Assembly (NCBI GenBank): GCA_023213395.1
Contig: CM041465.1
Coordinates: 201,693,741 to 201,757,740 of the forward strand
DNA length: 64,000 bases
Reading direction: 5' to 3'
Origin: Cycas panzhihuaensis
Lineage: Eukaryota > Cycadophyta
Positions 23,261-33,649 of the stretch are shown here, in pieces. The notes under the pieces are model-generated. The model saw only the letters and a list, made by a program, of their open reading frames with translations, made no database searches and was not told where the DNA came from. Position numbers and translations under genes: made by a program. The first letter of the stretch is position 1; every line of letters begins with the position of its first letter.

Positions 23261-24298
23261 AAAGAGCTAAATTTAGACATCGACAAAACTACCGCCTACT
23301 TTTTCGGCGAAGAGCTAAAGAATTAGTCACATCCGTATGAGAGCCCAGTTGGCATTTGATGGCTATTTATCATAAATTTGTCGTCTTTATTCCCAGCGAA
23401 TGTCTTAATCAGACGTTTCATTTTATGCCCCCACGTCGAAGTGAAGTGGACATTCCATTTCTCTTTCCTGGAAAAGAGGAAAATGATCCGCCGTATTAAA
23501 GAGAGGAGATCAAAGGGACCCGCTTCCGAGGTTAGATCGTATATTGTCCCATCTTGGTTTTGAAGACGTCTCTATTGGTCGACCTTTCAATCATTGTAGA
23601 TTTTAAGTGAAATATCAAAAGTAAAGTGAGAATGCAATCGAACTACCATATTAACAAATGATAATGTGTTTTAAAATTAATAAATAAATTAATTATTAAT
23701 AATATTCACCTCGAGTCTTTGGAGCCGGGGGAGGGCGGGGGTCTATCGATGAAGGTGAGAGGTGAGGGGGCACCCCCAAAAATAAACTCAAAATTTTATA
23801 GGAATTAATAAATTGTATTTTATTGATATGTATCTTTGGGAAGTACACCAACAAATGAGGGTCATGGAGTGCATTGGGCATTTAATTTATTTTAATATTT
23901 TGTATTTAATTTATTTTCAAAATAGAAATGATAAAGTTGAGTGGACACTTGAAACTTTTATAGGAATTAATAAGTTGTATTTTTCATATATGTCTTTAGA
24001 AAATACACATAAATGAATCTTCTTGAGTAAGTGGATTTATTTTAGTGTTGTGTATTTAATTTGAAGCATGAGGTATCATATTGGAAAAAAGTCTTATGAA
24101 TGTTGATTTATAGTTTAATGATAGAGAGGATGGATTGTGGTAAACTGAATTATTGAATATTATTCATATCATTGAATATTGTTATCTCATTTTATCTCTA
24201 AAATAATATTGTGGTAAATTGAATTATTGAATATTATTTATTATTGAATATTGTTATCTCATTTTGTCTCTAAAATAATATGTTTTCACAAAGAAAAC
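23261..24298. other. Intergenic sequence with small local repeats
   Basis: No gene recognised. It contains a GC-rich patch (about 23715-23775), a direct repeat of TTTTATAGGAATTAATAA (near 23795 and 23956) and a repeated block containing GAATTATTGAATATTATT (about 24150-24280). The open frames at 23378, 23696 and 23813 have no protein features. Confidence 0.5.
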
Positions 24299-25245
24299 TT
24301 CAATCAATGAAGGTACATAATAATAATAATAATAATAATGGGAGATAAATGTTGAGTGAATTTATTGTCATGTTTTACCTAGATGCATGTTTTTGTTTTT
24401 TTTGAGTAAGTGTCAAGAATTACAAGTTTAAATGAGCCTTGGAGAGTAGTCAAACAAACAAAATAGTTTTTAACAAAGGGAACATAGCATTATGGAAAAC
24501 ACAAAAATCAAAGATAATGAAAGGAGAAAAGCACATATGGCAAGCATGGCCAAAACTTATTTCAATTATTTCATCCAATGCAAATATCACATATAGTTCA
24601 TCTAATGCAAACATCAAAATTTCATGCATGAAAAATGTAATAAATAATCAATCTTATAAGTTGAATATTACGTATAAATTGATAATTGAGGATCTACTAG
24701 GTAAGCTATTTCAATGCCCACTTGGAAAAGTTATTTTCTTTTTTTCTAAATCATCGTCTTAGATCAATGGGAGTTTATAATTTCAATCAATGAAGGTATA
24801 TAATAATAATAATGGGAGAGATGAATGTTGAGTGAATTTATTGCCTAGATGCATGTTTTTGAATGAGTGCCAAGAATTACAGGTTAAAATGAGCCTTAAT
24901 GAGCCTTAGAGAGTAGTCAAACAAACAAAATAGTCTTTAACAAAGGGAACATAGCATTATGGAAAACACAAAAATCAAAGATAATGAAAGGAGAAAAATA
25001 CATATGGCAAGCATGGCGAAAACTTATTTCAATTATTTTATCCAATGCAAACATCAAATATAGTTCATCTAATGCAAACATCAAAATTTCATACATGAGT
25101 AATGTAATGAATAATCAATTTTATAAGTTGAATATTATATATAGATTGATAATAGAGGATCTACTAGGTAAGTTATTTCAATGCCCTTTTGGGAAAGCTA
25201 TTTCAATTTTTTCTAAATCATTGTCTTAGTTCAATGGGAGTTTAT
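24299..25245. repeat. Tandem duplication of a unit of about 470 bp
   Basis: Unit 1 (about 24299-24780) and unit 2 (about 24781-25245) both start TCAATCAATGAAGGTA followed by an ATA microsatellite, then share GATGCATGTTTTTG, CAAACAAACAAAATAGT and AACAAAGGGAACATAGCATT, and end TCAATGGGAGTTTATA. Each carries a plus-strand open stretch (24439-24762 and 24984-25229) ending in similar peptides (IIEDLLGKLFQCP). The ATA run is shorter in unit 2. No known domain is recognisable, so coding status is doubtful; the duplication itself is clear. Confidence 0.85.
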
Positions 25246-26717
25246 ATGTGGTTGGTTTTTAATTTTTTAAATAATTAGAGACTCATTTTTGTTAATTAAT
25301 GGGTTGAAAAGATTGGTTGTTCTTTTCTTGTGTGTGATTCAAACTTTTTAAAATAAATTTATTTATTGTATTTGAAATAGGTTTTGATCTTCTCAACAAA
25401 AGATGGAATTCAATTCTTTTTAGATCAAATGCCGTGAATCCTCCTTCCATTCTTTTTGCACTATTAACTACTTGTATGATTTTCTTGATAGTCATTTTAT
25501 ATTTATGCATCACATTTTTTTTTGATTTTTTTTTGACATTTTAATTTATGGATATGGAGCCTAGAAAGGTTTGACAATGTAATTTGTTAAGTAACGATAA
25601 TAGTTGTATAATTATAATTGTTATCATTGTATGGTTACATTTATTTTATTTTTTATTTTTTTGAAATTATTATATTTTATTTTTATGAGAGGGCCTTAAG
25701 TATGGATTCCTCAACGGATGTTAACCTTATGGCCATATTTTCATATTTTGTTATCTCTTTTTTTTTCTTTTCTTAATTCTTTTTTTAAATATGGGAGTGT
25801 TTTGAGTGTGGATTCTTTGTGAGGTTTGTTGAAGGCATTTATTGTTATAATTATTTATTTTTAGAATCATAATTTATTTTACTATTAGTCCTTTTTTCTT
25901 TTGTAACCATATTATTAAAGGCCATATGGACTTTTGCCCATCAAAATAGATAGAGACATTGAATAAGATTTACATAATGATGTAACAAAAACCATAGTCA
26001 TTTTAGTAAAAAATGTTTGAACAAGTTTTTATTTTAAAGATAATGTAAGTATTAAAGCATAGATGATGAACATTGTTAAAAGTTGAACACTTATTAGATC
26101 ATTGACATGAATGATGGAATATCATGCAAGATTGACATGATTAATAGTTAATGTTATTGCTTATAGCATTTATGCTAGCTTTTTATAGTTGATAATTTAA
26201 GATTCTCTTATTATCATTGTGAGCTATTGGCAATGCTTTAAAGAAAATGTGAAGTTGTCTATATCTTAATAATCATGTAGATGAATTAAGAGAAAGTAGT
26301 TGATATATTACTCTTCATCAATGTTTAAGTTTCTTGTCTATTTGTCTTTCAGGTTTTCGTATCCCTTTGTATTTGATTTTTAATATAATTTAAACTTATA
26401 TATAACTTTATATTATGTTTTCATAATTGATATAAGTTAATGTACGTGTCATCCAAATAGGTAGATATTTAATACAATCACTTCAAGGCTAGAAGTTAGC
26501 AAGAGAAGTCTACACAATGATATAGTTTTAAAATGGACATAAATATTATAATAAGGTCAATAAAACAAGTAGATTTAATTGATAGACATTGATTATGATT
26601 TGCACGCCACTGGAAGGAGATAAGCATATTCCCTTTTGTCTTTTCTAATCAAAGGTCAAAAGAATGCATTTACGCCACAACCTCCATCACTTGATAAATT
26701 ACTCTTCACAAGGTAAG
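25246..26717. other. AT-rich intergenic sequence
   Basis: T-rich and A-rich stretches with no recognised gene or retrotransposon protein on either strand. The 73-codon minus frame at 25292-25513 has no recognisable domain. Confidence 0.45.
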
Positions 26718-27114
26718 TGTTATAAACCAATGCTCATGCTTTTAGGATAAATTAATGAGTATAGACAAAACATCAAGGTCTCTAATCATCTAAGTATCAA
26801 TCATGGATTAATAAAAATGAATGATAATTGTTGCAATGTCAATGTATATGTTTATATGTATTTTAATATTTTCTAAAGAAAACATGATTTTTTTAATATG
26901 CTTTCTAATCTTCATTTAATTATAAATTAAATTCATAATAATTTTTTTTTTAAGTCGATGGATATATTAGTTCATGGTGTTGTAATCAATGTAATAATTG
27001 ATTTGGATAAGTGGTTGTATATTCATTGTCTTGTTCTTTGTCATTTGATATTTGTTATATATTTTAAAGCATTTAATGTATGTTGTGTATATTAAACCAT
27101 TCATAATCTTAATA
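26718..27114 (+). repeat. 5' LTR of element G (start uncertain)
   Basis: Its last 130 bp (from GATTTGGATAAGTGG near 27000) resemble the end of the LTR at 59294-59624, including the shared 16-base AAACCATTCATAATCT. The start at a TGT near 26718 is a guess. Confidence 0.55.
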
Positions 27115-27127
27115 TGGTATCAGAGTT
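27115..27127 (+). promoter_or_regulatory. Primer-binding site of element G
   Basis: TGGTATCAGAGTT directly after the LTR terminus; the initiator tRNA-Met complement, undamaged in its first 11 bases. Confidence 0.8.
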
Positions 27128-28385
27128 TTGAGGAGTTTTGAGGGGTTACATAACTAAGGCACCAAATTGAGAGGAGCTTGTTAAAGTTTGTGGTTATCTT
27201 TTGATTAAGGTGAGAGTCCTCTTTTAAGGATTTCAATTGTTTTTACAACAAAAAAGAAAAGGTTGTATTGGACATTTTAGGTATTGAAAACATGAAAATC
27301 ACATATCAATATTATATTTTGGAACTTAAATTGATAAAGTATTTCAGACTCTATTCAGAATGTGTTAGGTTATTTTGGAGAATTTTAATGTTAATTTGGG
27401 CTCATGTTACAATAATGTAGGTTAGTTGGGCGCATTAGGCACTTCTTAATGCCATTGGACACAAGATTGGGGTTGTTAGACATCATTGGGCATGCTTTTT
27501 ATTAAAATTTGATTGTTGGAAGGCATTTGGCACTTGATTTGTGAACCCATTAATTATTTGAGTTTATATCTAAGGTTTGTGATCATTGTGAAATGTGTTT
27601 GAAGGTTTCCAAGCCTAAAAAAAAAAGGTTTGAGAGGGAGAGTGAAGATGAATTTTAATCATATAAAGAGGTAGTTTGGGGTTTGAATTTGTGAGAGCAT
27701 TGTGTTAAATCATGATCATTGGAAATCCTTTTTTTTTTTTAATAAGAAAGGTGTATAGCATATTTATTGCAGTAATAAAGTGAATAGAATTGAACTTTAA
27801 TCACATCAAGTGTGATTCAAATTGAGTATTATAGGTGTGAGAGGTTGTTGACCAAGTAGCAGATTTAGAGTGATGGCATACCATATAAGGTTGCAATGTG
27901 CAACATTAAAATTATTCATATTCCTATCTTCTAAGTTAAGATTTATGACATATAAAAATATAAATTATTATCATAATAATTATAAAAATCATTTCTTTTA
28001 CTCTGGGGCAATGATAGACTCCAATGATAGACTCCACGAAGCAATGATGACAGTTAGGATTTCAAATTCAAGTAAAAGGCAAAAGACTTCGTTTTTCGAA
28101 ATCATCTCTCACATTTATTTTTTTAGGTCATTTTTGTCATTTGAAGATATTTTAGAGGGCTTGTTGAAGTGTCTTAGTAGCCTATTTGTAGTTAGCGTGA
28201 AAACACTAAACTTTAAACTTGTGCAAATCTAGTGGTGGTGAAGATATACATTCATAACCATTAAAATATTATATTTTTTTGGCAAATTGTTTGTAAAAGA
28301 TTGCAAAGTATATAGCATGTTGTCTAATTAACTAAACATCAAGTAATTTGATGTAAAGACTTATTTGCAAGTGTTGTTTCTCACA
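27128..28385 (+). other. Leader of element G
   Basis: About 1.26 kb between PBS and gag. It contains G-rich segments (27120-27500) and a 120-codon plus-strand frame (27870-28232) without recognisable domains, probably fortuitous. Confidence 0.5.
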
Positions 28386-28696
28386 ATGGAGGAAAAGATG
28401 CCCCAAGTTATATTTAGTTAAAACAACTTCAATGAGTGGAAGGCAAGCATGGAGTTTAGTATTAATGGTGAATTAATTGTGAATGATGTTGATGGTGAAT
28501 CTATTATGGATAATGACTAAAGACGGGTTGTTGGCTACTCTATTGGATGAGAAGGATAAAACTTGTTTGGAGTAATTTATGGTTGTGGGGCTATTGAAGT
28601 TGTCTTTGTTCTAAACCATAAAACCTCAATCCATAACTTCAGAAATTTGAACTAAATTGTGTTAATACATTTGAAAAGAAAAAAAGATAGAACATT
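28386..28696 (+). pseudogene. Element G gag, N-terminal part
   Basis: The ATG at 28386 starts EEKMPQVIF and continues NNFNEWKASMEFSI, the copia gag opening. Further on, with in-frame stops at Gln/Arg/Trp positions, it reads KDKTCLE and IKPQSITSEI. The same frame continues after element E (44770) and element H (47730) into TLIIELINTIVKDKSTINTY, so both insertions lie within this gag. It is a dead capsid gene. Confidence 0.75.
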
Positions 28697-28701
28697 ATGT
28701 T

Positions 28702-29085
28702 TGGTGGATGTAATATTTAATTACATCATATGTTATTCTTAAACCTTTTAGCACTTTTAATATTTTGTGAATATTATATTATGGTCATTTTAATAAGTGT
28801 GTCACTTGAGAAGTATGTGGGAACACAAAGGTTGACTTAGAAAGTTCTTCATATGAGGTGAAAGATTCTTTAAATATATATTCGATTATTTTAATGATCT
28901 TGAGTTTGGTTATTTTTTCACTTATCTATTGTGTATATGTTTATTTATATTTCATCCATCTTGTATTTATTTGTCCATTTTACAATCATTTTTTCCATAT
29001 ATGTTGGATCAATTCTTCATTGTTCATAGCTTCTACATCATTCTCCCAAGATGGTGGTATCAATGCATTAGGTTTAAAGTTAATA
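28702..29085 (+). repeat. 5' LTR of element E
   Basis: Starts TGGTGGATGTAATATTT and ends GTTAATA (CTAACA in the partner). The open frames at 28858-29126 lie inside it and are not genes. Confidence 0.85.
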
Positions 29086-29240
29086 TTATGGTATTAAAGT
29101 TGAGGTTTTGTTACAAACCACCTTAAAGAAATAATTAACTAATTATTATGAAGGGTTTCATCAAATAGTTGCATCTATCCATAAAATAACCCTATTTTAT
29201 GCATATAAATATGCATCTAATAAATATTGTGATTCATTCT

Positions 29241-31429
29241 ATGCATTTACCCTCCAACCATTTCTCTATTTCTCTTTATCCTCCACCTTCATGTACGTGT
29301 TAAAGTTATGTGCACATTTGCATAAAGCTCTGATAAAAAATTACCCCATGATATCTATCAATAGGGTGTCTACTAGGAAGTGGTAGTACCTCCTTGGTAT
29401 AGGTCATTAGAGTTTAAGGGAGTTAGCTAAGTGCTTCCCCTCCATAGTGTTCTATTAATTGGTCCTCTCTTATATATTGATGAACAAAGGCATTTGGTAT
29501 TAATGAATGGAGCCCTAATGGGAGTATTATTGTAGTGTTATCTAGTGCCTAGTATTTATAAATGTTAGAAGTGAAGGAGACATCATGAATAACAGGGATG
29601 GAGAGAGCATTGTTTAGTATTGCATTGTGAGCCACAGTGCACAGAGTTGAGTCGATCATCATTCATTTACGTTAGGAATATGGTATTTGCATTTGTTTAG
29701 CTAGTATCTATGAGAGGCCATAATCAAGTTTGGAAAGTTTATTTGAATTAGGAGTTATGTCGTAACACTTTACGTTTGCATAATTGAGATCACGACATCT
29801 GTAAGTTTGAATCCTTTACAAGTGTATATTCATCGAGCTATGTACATTGTTTGCCATTGTACATATACATATATACGTTATTGACCTCGGTGAGTTTTTG
29901 GAAACTACAAAAGAATAATATACACGGTTAGATAAAAAAGCAAAAAAATGAAAAAAACGTAGATGTGCTATTGATAACAGATGCAATTGAGTTATTGAAA
30001 TAATACACACAACTCTATATTGAATTGGCGAAATGTATAAAATATAATACACGCAAGGTTGCTATATTGATTGGTGAAATTGGTAGATATCGGGTCTTGC
30101 TATATTAACTGGCGAAATTGAATATATTGATGACTTGAGTGTTAAACCATCATCAAACTAATCGAAAGTAATATATACATCTAGATGTAAAGCAAAGGTA
30201 GTTGGGAAAACAATCTCCATAACAATCCAAGCCGCAGTAAAACTACCAGCAAAGGTAGTTGGGAAAACAATCTCCATAACAATCCAAGCCGCAGTCAAAC
30301 TACCATATTGAATTATTGCATTGTATATACATTAACAAATTAACAAGTAATGTTAGCATGTCTCGCCTACCATCACAATCAAATAGGCAATATATTAACC
30401 AATAGCTCAGGTGTTATATTGACCTCATCAATTTCATATACACTAAGCAAGGATACCTAAGTTCGCACTGAATTATCTATTAGACAATTACAAAAATTAG
30501 ATATAATTCCAAGACGTCATCAGCAATAAGCCATTGTATACATATATACATTTTATTGACTATCAAATCAAGCATCATATATAACTACCTTCACGTCAAG
30601 TTAACTCGACTATTAGACATTGTTGAAAATCCTATATACACACCTATATAGATATATTTGTATAAAGGTACCTAAGCTAGAAACATAGTTTTGTGCCTAT
30701 CTCTACACCCAATGTAAAATAGATATATTCTTGCATAGGTATATTGATACAAAAGTGCCTGCCTCCATATATAAAAAGATAATCTACATAAGAAAATCAT
30801 AGTCATCAAGGCACTATTATTAGTAAAATATTTGGTAGACAAAGCATTACTAGTAGACCTTGTGTTGGACAAATCGTAGGTGACAAAGCATTATCGTTGT
30901 ATGTTAAAGTGTTTTGGCATATCTTAACAATTACTATTGATTTAAAGAATAAGGTGTATAGAGGTGGTGATCAAGCATATGTATATGCTCTATAGATGTA
31001 ATATATTTACCAAATGTATGCACATTCTTTGAGCCCCCTGATATGTTTACCAGGGCGTACATATTATAAATGTTTGTTAGTGGCAATTTTTTATTTTTTT
31101 GAGTAATCATGACAATGTGACATTTTTTCAATAAAGGCCACTGGTGTATCCACTGACTTACATTACATAACAAAAAAGGACGTTCATTTAGTCTCATATA
31201 ATATAGATATATCTTATCATCTATCATTCTCCAAATCAAATTCTTCTATGTCAATGTCATCTTTGCACCCACGCATATAAGAACTAGAAGAAGAATCTAT
31301 TTGCCATTGATAAAGAGTGTAGTCAAACAAATTTTGGGTATTATAAAGAGAATATTATTACCACATCATATATAGTTATGCTAAATCGATTAAACTCTAC
31401 ATCTATCGATAATTAAAGCAAGGCAAGAA
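29241..31429. other. Interior of D: AT-rich sequence with local repeats
   Basis: No gene recognised. Motifs resembling CTATATTGATTGGCGAAATTG recur near 30015-30130. Short plus and minus open frames (29816, 30672, 30934) have no domain features. Confidence 0.4.
30191..30304. repeat. 57-bp tandem duplication
   Basis: Two adjacent units starting AGCAAAGGTAGTTGGGAAAA (30191-30247 and 30248-30304) that differ at a single position near their ends, so the duplication is recent compared with the surrounding decay. Confidence 0.95.
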
Positions 31430-33190
31430 ATGGGAGCATTATTCTAAGGAATAAGATTTACACTAGTAGGGTTTGACCATGCAACATAGAATGAATATAT
31501 AATAGAGTTTAAGTACAATGGGGCATTTGACGTGGGATGATATAATATGAGTTGTACTTGTGTCATTGTTTACTAGCTTACATATAATGATCCCATTTGT
31601 GTTATGGCTAAGAAGGATGGGAAGGTGTTGGTTACACACTTATGGGTTGCAGATAATTTGGTTAGGGGAATGGTTGCAAATACTAATAAAATTTTATACA
31701 AACCTGTAAGGGATATGATTGGCATTCTAGATAGTGCATCATTATGTATTTTCTTGATAAGGTATCAAGGTCAAGATAATTGTGATATTATGAGAATGGT
31801 TGAAACAATTGGCGCACAATTTACAAAGTTATTGATTGCAAGTAAAATAACACACCTCATTTGTTATAAGTATAAAAGGGACGAGTACAGAGTTTTTAAA
31901 CAAATAGGAGTAAAGCTTGTTAATCATTATTGGCTTGAAGACTATTTGAAGGTTTGGGCATTACTTCCTAAAGAGAATTACCAAAAAAAATTAATGAAAA
32001 GTGGAGCTTCTGAAGGTAAAGGCCAATGATTCAGAGGATGTTTGAGATAGTAGAAGTTGTCTGTCTTTGTTGTCAACACACAATCAAGTCTCATATAGTT
32101 GTCTACATCTGTTGTCAACACAATCAAATCACATATAATTATTCTACTAGTTTATATGGATATCTTGTTATACCAAATTCTAAACCCCTATCTTGTCTTA
32201 TGTTAGATAAGTTCATTTTTACAAATAAGGAATTCTTAAGGATTAAATTTTCATCCAAAGAATATAGAGAAATAAAAGCTTATGAAAAACATAAAAAAAG
32301 GTTTTCAGATATAGAGAGTGGAGGTAAATGTAGAGAATCTTTTCCTACATTAGTAAACCTCAATGATGCTTATTTGTTAGCATTAGACAAAAATTAAAGG
32401 AGTAAGTAAGAAGATTTGAAGAATTACATAAAAAAAAATCATGAGAAACATATGGATAAATATGTCGATAATGTAGATGAGGATGGTACATCAATGCTAA
32501 AATCCAATAAGAAATAAAATCATTCAATACCAAAAGAAAAAGGGCATGTAAACCAAATCATAATCCCAACACATAATTTGAGTATGCAAAAAGAAGAAAA
32601 TAATACATAATAAGAAAATAAGGATGAACCATTCATAGCTAACAAGGACAAAAATTTAGTGTTATTCTCAAAAGAATATATTAAGTATATGCCAAAAAAG
32701 TTGATATTACTAGTGATGACATCTATATTCCCTGATCAATTTGAGAAAAATCAACCAATGCCAATAATATCTCTTGATCAATCTAAACAAAAGTTACTAA
32801 TATTAATAATAACTAATTTATCTCCTAATCAAGTAGATAATGTGAATCAAATATTTACATCGTGTATACTGAAGGATTTGCCATTATTAATAATAATTAT
32901 TTTGCCTCCTAATAAGTCTTGAAAAGATCTCAAGTATTGGTATAAAATCATATATTCTAAGACAATACTACATCTATCAATAGATTGAAGCCAATATCAA
33001 ATGGAAGATTCTTTAGCACCAACCTTTAACCTATAAGAAAAGGTATACAGAAATTCAACATTTTTATAGTCAACATATATCAAAGAATTCAAATTAGTCT
33101 ACAATCGCATCAACTTATTCAAGCTTGCTATTGTATTCGTATTTGTTATTGTTTAAAGTTTCAATAATTACAACCCAATAATACACACCT
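31430..33190 (+). pseudogene. Captured fragment of a plant BRCT-domain (PTIP/At4g02110-like) gene
   Basis: From the ATG at 31430 one frame runs through GIRFTLVGFD, CTCVIVY, DPICVMAKKDGKVLVTHLWV (about 31580-31650) and into a second BRCT repeat: MVETIGAQFTKLLIASKITH, then VNHYWLEDYLKVWALLPKENY (to about 31985). These are two N-terminal BRCT repeats of the type in Arabidopsis At4g02110; such phosphopeptide-binding modules act in DNA-damage and chromatin functions. Stops at TAA 31445, TAG after DHAT, TGA after DVG and TAG after CVIVY break it, and a frameshift follows an A-run at 31983. The downstream Ser/Lys-rich frames (32110-32397, 32659-32922) look protein-like and may be the gene's middle portion. 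Later gene parts are absent, and it lies between copies of the D LTR. Confidence 0.82.
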
Positions 33191-33293
33191 AATGATTATT
33201 ATATCTTTTTATTAGCAAGAGGCAACATTGGACTAATCGTTATCTCAATTATGTTTCAAGAACAAAATATTTCAAGAAAGGGGTCTTGTTATG

Positions 33294-33627
33294 TGTTGTC
33301 ACAAGAGAGCAGAGCGGGTTAGGATGCCATTGTGCGCATATCAACAACTTTCTAAAAATAATTGAAGGCAGTGTTAAAAAACACCTATAGTGCATGGCAT
33401 CCCTTTAAATAGATTTTGGAGAGGCACCTAAGCACCTCAACCCTCCCTGTAGGTTAGTCAACAATATTCAAAAATAATATTAAAATAAATTAAAATAACA
33501 CAAATATACCTGATATATCAGCTAAGGACGATAATAGGCTGCTCTAGGTTCCCTAGGGAGACCCAAAGGTGGCTTTGAGGGGCCCTGGGCACACGTACCC
33601 TTAGGCCATTGGGGGGTTATCCCAACA
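33294..33627 (-). repeat. 3' LTR of element C
   Basis: TGTTGTCACAAGAGAGCAGA to CCCAACA on the plus strand; same length as its partner at 41053-41386. Confidence 0.93.
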
Positions 33628-33649
33628 TTCTCCCCTATAATCCCCAATG

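Noticed and set aside
26718-27000. Exact 5' boundary and target duplication for element G
   Set aside because: The base after the 3' LTR (TTCCT) has no matching copy at a TG start on the left; boundary left approximate.
27870-28232. 120-codon plus-strand frame
   Set aside because: Located in the leader of element G, low-complexity Tyr/Asn/Phe-rich start, no domain or family pattern recognised.
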